NCBI RefSeq assembly: GCF_000805335.1
Contig: NZ_KN708638.1
Coordinates: 6,536,768-6,578,767, forward strand
Direction of reading: 5' to 3'
DNA length: 42,000 nucleotides
From: Streptomyces sp. CT34
GTDB taxonomy: Bacteria; Actinomycetota; Actinomycetes; Streptomycetales; Streptomycetaceae
Part shown: positions 17,974-27,510 of the stretch, in pieces
How the letters are laid out: every line of letters starts with the position of its first letter
Numbering within the stretch: the stretch's first letter is position 1
The notes under the pieces: generated by a model
What the model saw: the letters and a program-made list of their open reading frames with translations, nothing else
Database searches by the model: none
What the model was told of the DNA's origin: nothing
Made by a program: the position numbers and the translations under genes

Positions 17974-18396
17974 TCAGTTATCGGTGTCGGTATCGGAGTC
18001 AGAGTCGGTGTCCGTGCCGGACGGACCGGCGGGCCGGTGCCCCAGGACGTTGATCACCCGGCCGTTCGGGTCCACCGCGAAGAAGCGGCGGACGCCCCAC
18101 TCCTCGTCCTGGAGGGGATGCACGATCCGCGCGCCGGAGGCCACCACCGCGGCGTACACCGCGTCCACGTCCGTCACCTCGATGCTCAGGTCGGGGGCGA
18201 CCGGTGCGGTTTCGTCGCGGGTCATGAAGGTGAGCTGCGCGGTGGGGTGGGTGGGCGAGGCGAGGGTCATCACCCAGCCGTGGTTCATCACCTCCTCGAA
18301 GCCCAGCAGGCCGTAGAAAGCGCGGTTCTCGGCCAGCGCGTCGGCCTCGCCGCCGGGGGCGAGGTGGATATCGGGGACGACACGGCGTACGGACAC
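17974..18396 (-). CDS. VOC-family (glyoxalase/bleomycin-resistance-like) protein
   Basis: The product has 140 residues, starting at GTG 18396 behind GAGGAG. The single VOC domain has DIHLAPGGEADALAENRAFYGLLGFEEV, then WVMTLASPTHPTAQLTFM, LSIEVTDVDAVYAAVVASGARIVHPL, and the closing FAVDPNGRVINVLGH. The last ligand Glu is replaced (VINV in place of a typical xxEL), which argues against classical metal catalysis. The C-terminus is a low-complexity acidic tail of alternating Asp, Ser and Thr, coded by a repetitive stretch near 17978-18012. It converges with the pheC-like gene with a gap of only seven bases. The function is unknown. Confidence 0.8.
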   Translation of the reverse strand: MSVRRVVPDIHLAPGGEADALAENRAFYGLLGFEEVMNHGWVMTLASPTHPTAQLTFMTRDETAPVAPDLSIEVTDVDAVYAAVVASGARIVHPLQDEEWGVRRFFAVDPNGRVINVLGHRPAGPSGTDTDSDSDTDTDN

Positions 18397-18736
18397 GGGA
18401 GCTCCTCGGAGACGGGGTGCCGGGCGGCGGGCCGGACAGGGGGGAGGCTACGGGACCGGGAGCCGCCGTACCTCCTCAATGCCGTTGCGGAGCACCGTCG
18501 GTGGCCGTCCGGGTACCAGGCCGGGGCGAGCCGGCCGGAGGGAGTGGCCGCCGGCGGCGCGGGCGACCACGCCGGGTGCTCGGCGCCGGCGGACAAGTGT
18601 GCCTTGGCACTCCGGCGGACGCCACCGACGGCGGCCGGTCCGGCGACCGTACGGGCGGCCCGGCGGCCCGCCGCGTGAGGGCCCGCCCCCGGCCGGCTAC
18701 GTATCCGCCGACCCCGCGTCGACCCCAGGAGCCCGT
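18397..18736. other. Intergenic region between divergent genes
   Basis: This is about 340 bp. Nothing beyond the expected divergent promoters is supported; open frames here have no ribosome binding site or family signature. Confidence 0.5.
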
Positions 18737-19474
18737 ATGCCTCCCACCTCCGCGGCCCGGACCGCCACCACCGTCTCCCTCGTCACCGGCGCCACCCGCG
18801 GCATCGGCCGCGAGGTGGTGCGCCAGCTGGCCGCGCTCGGCCACACGGCGCTGCTCACCGGACGCTCCCCGGATGCCGCCCGGCGGGCCGCCGACGAGCT
18901 GCGCGAGGGCGGCCGGGACGGCGCCCGCCCGGACGTGCGGCCGCTGTGGCTGGATGTCACCGACGACCGCAGCGTCGCCATCGCGGCGGCCCAAGTGGCC
19001 GACGAATTCGGCAGGTTGGACGTCCTGGTCAACAACGCCGGGATCGCCTACGACACCGGGCAGCACGCCGTGACCGCCGATCTCCGCGCGGTCCGCGAGG
19101 CGGCCGAGACCAATCTCTACGGACCGTGGCGGACGGCGATCGCCTTCGTCCCGCTGCTGCGCGCCTCGGCGCATCCGCGGTTGGTCAACGTCTCCAGCGA
19201 GGCCGGCTCGCTGGCCAACATGGGCGGCGGCACCCCCGCGTTCGCGGCGTCCAAGGCCGCGCTGAACGCGCTGACCCGGATGCTGGCCGCCGAGCTGCGG
19301 GCCGACGGTGTGCTGGTCAACGCGGTCTGCCCGGGATGGGTGGCCACCGACATGGGCGGACCGGGCGGCCGGCCGGTCGCGGAGGGGGCCGCGAGCGTCC
19401 TGTACGCGGTGACCCTGCCCGACGACGGCCCGACCGGCGGCTTCTTCCGTGACGGCCGCCCGCTGCCCTGGTAG
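18737..19474 (+). CDS. SDR-family protein with Phe at the catalytic Tyr position
   Basis: The protein has 245 residues from ATG 18737, preceded by AGGAG; the frame is open further upstream without a site. The classical SDR features are present: TGATRGIG (NADPH-binding, about residues 17-24), LDVLVNNAGIA (about 95-105), and VNVSSEAG with the catalytic Ser. The YxxxK motif reads FAASK, however: residue 169 is Phe (codon TTC at 19241-19243) and Lys173 is kept. PGWVATDMGG follows. Without the Tyr, normal hydride-transfer acid-base chemistry is doubtful, so the protein may be a poor oxidoreductase, a binding protein or an altered enzyme. It is followed closely by a GntR regulator on the same strand. 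Confidence 0.88.
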   Translation: MPPTSAARTATTVSLVTGATRGIGREVVRQLAALGHTALLTGRSPDAARRAADELREGGRDGARPDVRPLWLDVTDDRSVAIAAAQVADEFGRLDVLVNNAGIAYDTGQHAVTADLRAVREAAETNLYGPWRTAIAFVPLLRASAHPRLVNVSSEAGSLANMGGGTPAFAASKAALNALTRMLAAELRADGVLVNAVCPGWVATDMGGPGGRPVAEGAASVLYAVTLPDDGPTGGFFRDGRPLPW

Positions 19475-19516
19475 GCGGACGGTCACGCCCGGCCCGCCCG
19501 ACGGTTCCGACCCGCC

Positions 19517-19528
19517 TTGTCCGGACAA
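19517..19528. promoter_or_regulatory. Palindromic GntR-type operator upstream of its gene
   Basis: TTGTCCGGACAA is a perfect 12-bp palindrome about 50 bp upstream of the GntR start. A near copy (10 of 12) lies at 20489-20500, directly upstream of the sugar transporter promoter, which points to one regulator for both. Confidence 0.6.
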
Positions 19529-19578
19529 TGTGACCTCCGGACTTCCCGTCATCTGCCCGGACGGATACGCTCGCCGGC

Positions 19579-20352
19579 GTGGGGAAACGCGAAGCAGAAG
19601 CCGTGGGAGCCGAGGGCCCCGTCCAGTTCAGCGTGGACCGGAACAGTCCGGTCCCGTTGTATTTCCAGCTGTCGCAGCAGTTGGAGGCCGCGATCGAGAA
19701 CGGCAGGCTGGCCCCCGGCAGCCTGCTCGGCAACGAGATCGACCTGGCCGGCCGACTGGGCCTGTCCCGGCCCACGGTGCGCCAGGCGATCCAGTCGCTG
19801 GTGGACAAGGGGCTGCTGGTCCGCCGCCGCGGTATCGGCACCCAGGTCGTCCACAGCCAGGTCAAGCGCCCGCTGGAGCTGAGCAGCCTCTACGACGACC
19901 TGGAGGCGGCCGGGCAGAAGCCGGCCACCCGGGTGCTGCTCAACACCACCACCGAGGCGAACGCCGAGGTCGCCGCCGCGCTGGGCATCGCCGAGGGCGC
20001 CGAGGTGGCCCTGGTGGAGCGGCTGCGGCTGACCCACGGCGAGCCGGTCGCGCATCTGCGCAACCACCTGCCCGTCGGGCTGCTCAAGCTGGAGACCGCC
20101 GACCTGGAGGAGACCGGCCTGTACCGGCTGATGCGGTCGGCCGGGATCACCCTGCACAGCGCCCGCCAGGCCGTGGGGGCCCGCGCGGCGACCGCAGAGG
20201 AGGCCGCGCGGCTCGACGAGCCCGAGGGCGCGCCGCTGCTGACGATGCAGCGCACCACCTTCGACGACACCGGCCGCCCGGTCGAATTCGGCTCGCACGT
20301 CTACCGCGCGTCCCGCTACGCCTTCGAGTTCCAGCTGCTTGTCCGGCCCTGA
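19579..20352 (+). CDS. GntR-family regulator with UTRA domain (HutC type)
   Basis: The protein has 257 residues and a GTG start. The winged helix-turn-helix covers about residues 18-90: PVPLYFQLSQQLEAAIENGRLAPGSLLGNEIDLAGRLGLSRPTVRQAIQSLVDKGLLVRRRGIGT is the standard GntR pattern. The UTRA effector domain follows (about 115-250), with ALVERLRLTHGEPVAHLRNHLP, LYRLMRSAGITLHSARQAVGARAAT and GRPVEFGSHVYRASRYAFEFQLL. It probably represses the ABC transporter genes just downstream and is released by a sugar or sugar phosphate. Matching palindromes before its own gene and before the transporter support this. Confidence 0.9.
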   Translation: MGKREAEAVGAEGPVQFSVDRNSPVPLYFQLSQQLEAAIENGRLAPGSLLGNEIDLAGRLGLSRPTVRQAIQSLVDKGLLVRRRGIGTQVVHSQVKRPLELSSLYDDLEAAGQKPATRVLLNTTTEANAEVAAALGIAEGAEVALVERLRLTHGEPVAHLRNHLPVGLLKLETADLEETGLYRLMRSAGITLHSARQAVGARAATAEEAARLDEPEGAPLLTMQRTTFDDTGRPVEFGSHVYRASRYAFEFQLLVRP

Positions 20353-20488
20353 GCCGGTCCGGTCCCTTCCGCGCCGACCAGCGGTTTCGTCCGCCGGCGA
20401 GCGGTGCTTCCGGCTGCGCGTATCCGCGGAGCGGCGGGCCTGCCGCCGCCTGACCTGCGCCCCGCCCGACCACCACGCTCGCGTCAGA

Positions 20489-20534
20489 ATGTTCGGACAA
20501 ACTATTGACGTGGCCGGACGCGCGCCGTTACAAC
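20489..20534 (+). promoter_or_regulatory. Promoter and GntR operator of the sugar ABC operon
   Basis: The operator copy ATGTTCGGACAA (20489-20500) is followed by a -35-like TTGACG (20505-20510) and, after 18 bp, TACAAC (20529-20534) as a possible -10. A repressor at the operator would sit against the -35 box. The coding start is at 20580. Confidence 0.45.
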
Positions 20535-20579
20535 TCCTCCAGCCGCAATCCGGCGGCCGGGGAGCGAAGGCGGTCCACG

Positions 20580-21599
20580 ATGATCTGCGCGCGCATGGCT
20601 CGACCCGTATCTGCTCGGCACACGACGCTCCGCACCGCCGTCGCCTTACTGGCCGCAGGTGGACTGCTCGCCGGGTGCGGCGCCTCCGGCGGGAAGGCCG
20701 GGAGCGCGACCGGCGGCAGCGGCGGGCGCGCCGGCGCGGCACACATGACCATCGGGATGGTCAGCCACGCCGGCGACGGCGACACCTTCTGGGACATCGT
20801 GCAGAACGGCGCCCGGCGGGCCGCCGCCAAGGACGGCGTCAGATTCCTCTACGCCCATGACAAGGAGGGCTCGCGGCAGGCCGAGCTGATCCAGTCCTAC
20901 ATCGACCAGAAGGTCGACGGGCTGATCGTCACGCTCGCCAAACCGCAGGCCGTCAAGGCCGCCGTCGGAAAGGCGGAGGCGCAGGGCATACCGGTCGTCA
21001 CCGTCAACTCCGGCGGCGAGTTCTCCGCGGCCTACGGGGCGCTCGCGCACATCGGGCAGGACGAGACGGTGGCCGGCCGCGCGGTCGGCGACGAGCTGAA
21101 CGGCCGGCACGCCCGGCACGTCCTGTGTGTCATCCACGAGCAGGGCAACGTGTCGCTGGAGGACCGCTGCGCCGGCGTCCGCGCGGCGTTCCACGGGAAG
21201 GTCGACACCCTGAACGTCGACGGGACCAACGCGCCCGCCTCCCAGTCCTCCCTCCAGGCCGAGCTCCAGGCCGACCCCTCCCTCGACACCGTCGTGACGC
21301 TGGGGGCGCCCCTCGCCTCCCTCTCCGTCAAGGCGAAGCAGCAGGCCGGCAGCTCGGCGCAGATCGCGACGTTCGATCTCAACGCCGAGGTGGTCAGGCT
21401 CCTCAAGGCCAAGGACGTGGCGTTCGCGGTGGACCAGCAGCCCTACCTCCAGGGCTACGAGGCGGTGGACCTGCTGCGGCTCCACCGGGACAACGCCGAC
21501 GTCCTCGGCGGCGGCAGGCCGGTGCTCACCGGGCCGGCCATCGTCACCGGCAAGGACGTACCGCAGCTGGAGCAGTACACGGGGCGTGGCACCCGGTGA
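20580..21599 (+). CDS. Sugar ABC transporter substrate-binding lipoprotein, copy 1
   Basis: The 339-residue lipoprotein has the lipobox LLAAGGLLAGC near residue 33, so the mature protein is anchored outside the membrane. The rest is a periplasmic-binding-protein type 1 fold of the ribose/CUT2 class: GMVSHAGDGDTFWDIVQNGARRAAA, QSYIDQKVDGLIVTLAKPQAVKAAV, GIPVVTVNSGG, HIGQDETVAGRAVGDEL, and near the end FAVDQQPYLQGYEAVDLL. The ATG at 20580 is chosen over upstream frame because of the AAGG/GGAG-rich leader and the signal length. It is the first gene of the operon; a close paralogue follows directly. The sugar cannot be named from sequence. Confidence 0.9.
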   Translation: MICARMARPVSARHTTLRTAVALLAAGGLLAGCGASGGKAGSATGGSGGRAGAAHMTIGMVSHAGDGDTFWDIVQNGARRAAAKDGVRFLYAHDKEGSRQAELIQSYIDQKVDGLIVTLAKPQAVKAAVGKAEAQGIPVVTVNSGGEFSAAYGALAHIGQDETVAGRAVGDELNGRHARHVLCVIHEQGNVSLEDRCAGVRAAFHGKVDTLNVDGTNAPASQSSLQAELQADPSLDTVVTLGAPLASLSVKAKQQAGSSAQIATFDLNAEVVRLLKAKDVAFAVDQQPYLQGYEAVDLLRLHRDNADVLGGGRPVLTGPAIVTGKDVPQLEQYTGRGTR

Positions 21600-21787
21600 C
21601 CGAGAAGGGAAGGCGGGACCCCATGAACCGGTACAGATCGCCGGTAACGGATACTTGGAAGGTTGCCCGGCCCGGCCTGCCGGAGTCGCGGCGACAGCAG
21701 ACCAAGCAGGCACGGCAGGCACCGCCGGCACGGACGGACCGGCGAACGCGGCCGGCACAGCGACAACAGCGGGAAAGGCAAGTCCTC

Positions 21788-22801
21788 GTGGCAAGGGTAG
21801 GAAGAAGAGGACGCGTCGTGTGCGCCGTGCTGGCGGCGGTGCTCGGCGCCGGTCTGGCGGGATGCAGCAGCACCGGAGGCAAGCGCGCCGAGGAGGCGCG
21901 CGCCGCCCAGGCCGCCGGCGGCAAGGCCGCGGTCAACACCCCCCGGTGGACCTTCGCGATGGTCACGCACTCCGGGGACGGCGACACCTTCTGGGACATC
22001 GTGCAGAACGGCGCCCAGCAGGCCGCCGCCAAGGACAACATCAAGTTCGTCTACGCGCACGACAAGGAAGCCCAGCGGCAGAGCCAGCTCGTCCAGTCCT
22101 ACATCGACCAGAAGGTCGACGGGCTGATCGTCTCGCTCGCCAAGCCGGACGCCATGAAGGACGTCGTCCTCAAGGCCGAGAAGGCCGGCATCCCGGTGAT
22201 CACGGTCAATTCCGGTGCCGAGGAGTCCAAGGCGTTCGGCGCGCTCAGCCACATCGGGCAGGACGAGACGGTGGCCGGCGAGGCGGTCGGCGAGGAGCTG
22301 ACCAAGCGCGGCCGGAAGAAGGCGCTGTGCGTCCTGCACGAGCAGGGCAACGTCGGCCACGAGCAGCGCTGCGACGGCGCCAAGAAGACGTTCAAGGGCG
22401 ATCTGGAGAAGCTGTACGTGGACGGCACCAACATGCCCGACGTCCAGGCGTCCATCGAGTCCAAGCTCCAGGCCGACCCGGCCATCGACGCGGTGGTCAC
22501 CCTCGGCGCGCCCTTCGCCCCCGCCGCCGTCAAGGCCAGGGAGCAGGCCGGCAGCAAGGCCGAGATCGACACCTTCGATCTGAACGCGCAGGTCGCGGCC
22601 GGCCTCAAGGACGGTTCGCTGGGCTTCGCGGTCGACCAGCAGCCCTACCTCCAGGGCTACGAGGCGGTCGACCTGCTGTGGCTGTACAAGTACAACTCCG
22701 ACGTCCTCGGCGGCGGCAAGCCGGTGCTCACCGGACCCCAGGTGATCACCAAGAAGGACGCCGACGCGCTCCTGGACTACACGAAGCGGGGGACCCGATG
22801 A
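21788..22801 (+). CDS. Sugar ABC transporter substrate-binding lipoprotein, copy 2
   Basis: This is a paralogue of the preceding gene with almost the same framework (GDGDTFWDIVQNGAQQAAA, QSYIDQKVDGLIVSLAKPDA, VITVNSGAE, LSHIGQDETVAGEAVGEEL, FAVDQQPYLQGYEAVDLL). The start is uncertain. GTG 21788 gives 337 residues with a normal signal (ARVGRRGRVVCAVLAAVLG, lipobox GAGLAGC). ATG 21623 has a better ribosome binding site (AGGGAAGG) but would add 55 Arg/Gln-rich residues before the signal, which is unusual for a lipoprotein. The stop overlaps the permease start (ATGA). The two binding proteins may feed one permease with related sugars. Confidence 0.85.
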   Translation: MARVGRRGRVVCAVLAAVLGAGLAGCSSTGGKRAEEARAAQAAGGKAAVNTPRWTFAMVTHSGDGDTFWDIVQNGAQQAAAKDNIKFVYAHDKEAQRQSQLVQSYIDQKVDGLIVSLAKPDAMKDVVLKAEKAGIPVITVNSGAEESKAFGALSHIGQDETVAGEAVGEELTKRGRKKALCVLHEQGNVGHEQRCDGAKKTFKGDLEKLYVDGTNMPDVQASIESKLQADPAIDAVVTLGAPFAPAAVKAREQAGSKAEIDTFDLNAQVAAGLKDGSLGFAVDQQPYLQGYEAVDLLWLYKYNSDVLGGGKPVLTGPQVITKKDADALLDYTKRGTR

Positions 22802-23864
22802 GCCACGTTGACGCACCTCCCCGGCAGCCCGCCCCGCCACCCAAGAGCACCGGCGACGAGCGGCTGCTGCACCGCTCGCTGGCGCGCCGGCTGATGGGCC
22901 GGCCCGAACTGGGCTCGGTGGTCGGCGCCGCCGCGGTCTTCCTCTTCTTCTCGATCGCCGCCGAACCGTTCCTGCGGGCCTCCAGCCTCTCCACGGTCCT
23001 CTACGCGTCCTCGACGATCGGCATCATGGCCGTCCCGGTCGCGCTGCTGATGATCGGCGGCGAGTTCGATCTGTCGGCCGGTGTCATGGTCGTCAGCTCG
23101 GCGCTGATCTCGTCGATGTTCAGCTACCAGATGACCGCCAACACCTGGGTCGGCGTCGGAGTGTCGCTGCTGGTCACCCTCGCCTTCGGCGTCCTCAACG
23201 GCGTCCTGCTGACCCGTACGAAGCTGCCCAGCTTCATCATCACGCTCGGCACCTTCTTCATGCTGACCGGCCTCAACCTCGGCTTCACCAAGCTGATCAG
23301 CGGCACCGTCTCGACGAAGTCCATCGCCGACATGGAGGGCTTCGCCTCGGCGCGGGCGCTGTTCGCCTCGCATCTGACCATCGGCAGCGTCGACATCCAG
23401 ATCACCATCGTGTGGTGGATCGTGCTGGTCGCGGTGGCCACCTGGATCCTGCTGCGGACCAAGGTCGGCAACTGGATCTTCGCGGTGGGCGGTAACGCGG
23501 ACGCCGCGCGGGCGGTCGGTGTCCCGGTCACCAGGACCAAGATCGGCCTCTACATGGGCGTCGCCTTCGCCGCCTGGATCTCCGGCCAGCACCTGCTGTT
23601 CTCGTACGACGCGATCCAGTCCGGCGACGGCGTCGGCAACGAATTCCTCTACATCATCGCGGCGGCCGTCGGCGGCTGTCTGATGACCGGCGGCTTCGGC
23701 TCGGCGATCGGTGCCGCCGTCGGCGCGTTCATCTTCGGCATGACCAGCAAGGGCATCGTCTACGCGCAGTGGAACCCGGACTGGTACAAGTTCTTCCTCG
23801 GCGCGATGCTGCTGCTCGCCACGCTGCTGAACGCCTGGGTCCGCAAGCGGGCGGAGGCCACAAA

Positions 23865-23868
<4 letters not shown>
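22798..23868 (+). CDS. Sugar ABC transporter permease (CUT2 type)
   Basis: The 356-residue membrane protein has about ten hydrophobic segments and resembles RbsC. Motifs are PVALLMIGGEFDLSAGVMVVSSALI, NGVLLTRTKLPSFIITLGTFFMLTG, the cytoplasmic loop FAVGGNADAARAVGVPVTRTKIGLYMGVAF that contacts the ATPase, and GGCLMTGGFGSAIGAAVGAFIFG. A short Pro-rich, charged N-terminus is cytoplasmic. It is coupled to its neighbours by ATGA overlaps on both sides, so binding protein, permease and ATPase are made from one message. Confidence 0.92.
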
Positions 23869-24674
<806 letters not shown>

Positions 24675-24684
24675 CCCCGGCGGC

Positions 24685-24716
24685 GCCCCGCGGCGGCTCT
24701 CCGGCCGCCGCGGGGC
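24685..24716 (+). terminator. Terminator hairpin after the ABC operon
   Basis: Perfect 13-bp arms (24685-24697 with 24704-24716) enclose a 6-nt loop, 10 bp after the ATPase stop. It separates the transporter genes from the ROK kinase gene, at least in part. Confidence 0.8.
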
Positions 24717-24885
24717 CCACGCCCCCGCATCGCGGTGCGCCGGACCACCCGGGTGATGCACAATCGCAGCGGACCATCCACGCCGAGGCCCCGGCCTCCC
24801 CGAGACCCGCAGGGACGAGACGACTCTTGCGAGCACGCAGCCGCCGCGACCGTAACGGCAGCCGTAACGGCGAAGAGGTGGGCCG

Positions 24886-26007
24886 ATGAGCATGTACCGG
24901 GACCGGGTGCACCGAGGATCCGCCAGAGCCACCGTGCTGCGCACGGTCGGCGCCCGGGAGCGCCGCTCCCACCTGACCGCCCCGCGCGTGCCCACCGTCG
25001 GCATCGACATCGGCGGCACCAAGGTCATGGCCGGCGTGGTCGACGCCGAGGGCACCATCCTGGAGAAGGTCCGCACCGAGACGCCGGACAAGTCCAAGAG
25101 CCCCAAGGTCGTCGAGGACACCATCACCGAGCTGGTGCTCGACCTCTCCGACCGGCACGACGTGCACGCCGTGGGCATCGGCGCCGCCGGCTGGGTCGAC
25201 GCCGACCGCTCCCGGGTGCTCTTCGCCCCGCATCTGAACTGGCGCAACGAGCCGCTCCGCGACCGCCTCGCCGGCCGCCTGGCGGTCCCGGTCATGGTCG
25301 ACAACGACGCCAACACCGCCGCCTGGGCGGAATGGCGGTTCGGCGCCGGCCGCGGCGAGGACCACCTCGTCATGATCACGCTCGGCACCGGCATCGGCGG
25401 CGCGATCCTGGAGGACGGCGCCGTCAAGCGCGGCAAGTACGGCGTCGCCGGCGAGTTCGGCCATATGCAGGTGGTGCCCGGCGGCCACCGCTGCCCCTGC
25501 GGCAACCGCGGCTGCTGGGAGCAGTACAGCTCCGGCAACGCCCTGGTGCGCGAGGCCCGCGAGCTGGCCGCCGCCGACTCACCGGTCGCGTACAACATCA
25601 TCGAGCGGGTCGGCGGGCGCGTCCAGGACATCACCGGACCGCTGATCACCGAGCTGGCCCGCGAGGGCGACGCCATGTGCGTCGAGCTGCTCCAGGACAT
25701 CGGGCAGTGGCTCGGCGTCGGCATCGCCAACCTCGCCGCCGCCCTCGACCCCTCCTGCTTCGTCATCGGCGGTGGCGTCAGCGCCGCCGACGACCTGCTG
25801 ATCGGCCCGGCCAGGGACGCCTTCCGGCGCCATCTGACCGGCCGCGGCTACCGCCCCGAAGCCACCATCGCCAAGGCCCAGTTGGGCCCCGAGGCCGGCA
25901 TGGTCGGCGCCGCCGACCTGGCCCGCCTGGTGGCTCGCCGCTTCCGGCGCGCCAACCGCCGCCGAGTGGAGCGCTACGAGCGCTACGAACGGTCCGGCCG
26001 CCGATGA
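24886..26007 (+). CDS. ROK-family sugar kinase (glucokinase-like)
   Basis: The product has 373 residues. The start at 24886 is supported by GAGGTGGG upstream; the first 35 residues are a basic extension. The kinase core has the phosphate motif GIDIGGTKVMAGVVD (about 38-52), VDNDANTAAWAEW (about 140-152), ITLGTGIGGAILEDG (about 163-177), the ROK zinc site HRCPCGNRGCWEQY (about 201-214) and VIGGGVSAADDLL. There is no DNA-binding domain, so it is an enzyme and not a NagC-type repressor. It phosphorylates a hexose, perhaps the sugar imported by the transporter just upstream. The Arg-rich C-terminal tail is atypical. The stop overlaps the next gene. Confidence 0.9.
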   Translation: MSMYRDRVHRGSARATVLRTVGARERRSHLTAPRVPTVGIDIGGTKVMAGVVDAEGTILEKVRTETPDKSKSPKVVEDTITELVLDLSDRHDVHAVGIGAAGWVDADRSRVLFAPHLNWRNEPLRDRLAGRLAVPVMVDNDANTAAWAEWRFGAGRGEDHLVMITLGTGIGGAILEDGAVKRGKYGVAGEFGHMQVVPGGHRCPCGNRGCWEQYSSGNALVREARELAAADSPVAYNIIERVGGRVQDITGPLITELAREGDAMCVELLQDIGQWLGVGIANLAAALDPSCFVIGGGVSAADDLLIGPARDAFRRHLTGRGYRPEATIAKAQLGPEAGMVGAADLARLVARRFRRANRRRVERYERYERSGRR

Positions 26008-26594
26008 CCGAACCGGATCCGCCCTCCATGCATGACGACCTGCCGCCCGTACGGGACGACCACACCGCGCTGCCGCCCCGTGCCAAGCGCCCCCGGCCCT
26101 TCCTCAAGGCGCTGATCATCTTCCTGTTGATCACGATCCCGGCGGGCTATCTCGTGATCTCCGCCGAGCAGAGCCGCCGGAGCGGCGAGGACGCGTCGGC
26201 CGAGGCCGCCGCCGGCGGCCTGACCAACGCCTTCCCCTCCAAGCTCCAGCAGCGGGTCTACAACGTCCCGGTACCGATCGGCTCCACGCCGGTCTACTAC
26301 TACGAGACCAACTCCTGGCAGACCAGCTCGCTGTTCGTGCAGTTCCGGACCGACGAGTGGGGCCTGGCGCACTATCTCGCGGCCGTCGGTACCAGCACCG
26401 CGGCCCTCAAGGACGGCGCGAGCACCATCCCGCCCGCACAGGCGGCCAAGGTCGGCTGGGACTTCGACGCCGACTGGCCCTGGCAGGGTGTCACGGTCGC
26501 CAGGAAGGCGCCGCTGCCCACCCAGAAGATCATGGTCAGCACCGATGAACCGGGCCACCCGGTCGTCTACGTCGTCTCCACCGTGACGTTCTGA
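26004..26594 (+). CDS. Single-pass membrane protein of unknown function
   Basis: The protein has 196 residues and starts inside the ROK gene stop (ATGA), so it is translationally coupled. The N-terminus is Pro/Asp-rich and cytoplasmic (about 35 residues). One membrane segment follows (FLKALIIFLLITIPAGYLVI, about residues 34-53). The remaining 140 residues are outside the cell, with YNVPVPIGSTPVYYYETNSW and WGLAHYLAAVGTSTAAL. I do not recognise the family. The link to a kinase and sugar uptake genes is only positional. Confidence 0.75.
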   Translation: MTEPDPPSMHDDLPPVRDDHTALPPRAKRPRPFLKALIIFLLITIPAGYLVISAEQSRRSGEDASAEAAAGGLTNAFPSKLQQRVYNVPVPIGSTPVYYYETNSWQTSSLFVQFRTDEWGLAHYLAAVGTSTAALKDGASTIPPAQAAKVGWDFDADWPWQGVTVARKAPLPTQKIMVSTDEPGHPVVYVVSTVTF

Positions 26595-26698
26595 GGGCCG
26601 CGCCGCACCGCCCGCCGTCCCGCGGCGCCGTGCCGGGTTATCGGGCCGTTCCTGACCCGGGTGTCAGGACCGCGTCATGGAGTGGGTAGCTTGGTCGG

Positions 26699-26794
26699 GT
26701 GAGCGAGAAGACCCTGCAGCACCGGATCGACGGTCCCGACGACGCCCCCGTACTGGTACTGGGCGCGTCCCTCGGGACGACCTGGCACAGGTAG
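26699..26794 (+). pseudogene. 5' stub of a pcaD-like (3-oxoadipate enol-lactonase) gene, cut by island DNA
   Basis: From GTG 26699 the frame reads a PcaD-like N-terminus: KTLQHRIDGPDDAPVLVLGA and then SLGTTWH. After His30 there is one foreign codon and TAG. In PcaD the next residues would be the strand and nucleophile part of an alpha/beta hydrolase. Loss of family similarity within one codon suggests a clean insertion or deletion junction near 26788, not gradual decay. The rest of the gene is not in the window. Confidence 0.75.
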
Positions 26795-27050
26795 GCGGAA
26801 CCGTCTTCTGACGTCCACGTGGTCCAGATTGCTGCCGTTCACGCGGGTGGGGTCTGCGTGGTTCACGTGCGTCGATGGTGTTGGTGACAGCAATGTGACA
26901 CGTGATGGTCACTGAGGCCCCTCGCGGGCAGGTGCTGGCAGGGGGCTCGGCGTTCCTCAGCGGCGAGGTCCGCTCCTCGATCCTGCTGCGGCGTCTGGGA
27001 TCGTCTTGAGTGCCGCAGCGGGCGGCGCCGTGGCTGGGCCTGCCCAGGAC

Positions 27051-27173
27051 TGCTACGAGCCTCGGATCAACGAGGGGAAGACCCGTCGTGAAATCGTCCG
27101 TTGCCTCAAGCGGTATGCGGCCTGGGAGGTCTTCCACATGGTCGGCCAGCTACAGCCAGGACCCCGCTTATAG
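27051..27173 (+). mobile_element. C-terminal remnant of an IS110-like transposase
   Basis: Forty codons ending in TAG read RINEGKTRREIVRCLKRYAA followed by WEVFHMVGQLQP, which resembles the extreme C-terminus of IS110-family transposases (a Lys/Arg-rich RCLKR helix). No upstream catalytic part is found, and 26795-27050 shows only broken frames. It is therefore a scar of a past insertion sequence at the island edge. Confidence 0.5.
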
Positions 27174-27510
27174 GGCTGATAGGCAGTGACAGCTGAGGCG
27201 CCCGCCGGGCAGGCGCCGGCGGGGGCTCTACGCGCGGCGGTTGGCAGCTGCCGTAGTCCGGAACGGCCCCCTTGGAACCATGCAGGGGTGTCACGGCTAC
27301 TGAGGGGCGGAGACGCTTTGAGGCGGGACCAGTGGTAGGTAGTGCGGCTGTGCTGTCGAATTTCGGCCAAGTTGCGGTGAACGTCTGCGGACGTAGCCGG
27401 ACGTCCACGGACTGACGCGTACACAGTGAGAACTGCTGAGACAGAACGGGACTGGCTAGGTTCAATCCACGATCGGTTACCTGCTTTGCTTGGCGGGCCA
27501 CACTGAATCC
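27174..27510. other. Intergenic region at island edge, no supported gene
   Basis: This is about 335 bp without a coding signature on either strand. A cluster of CGGACGT words near 27386-27412 is the only repetitive feature. Confidence 0.4.

Noticed and set aside
26880..26925. Repeated GTGACA/GTCAC words near the island edge as integrase arm sites or an attachment site
   Set aside because: No integrase gene and no matching second copy are in the window, so an attachment site cannot be supported.
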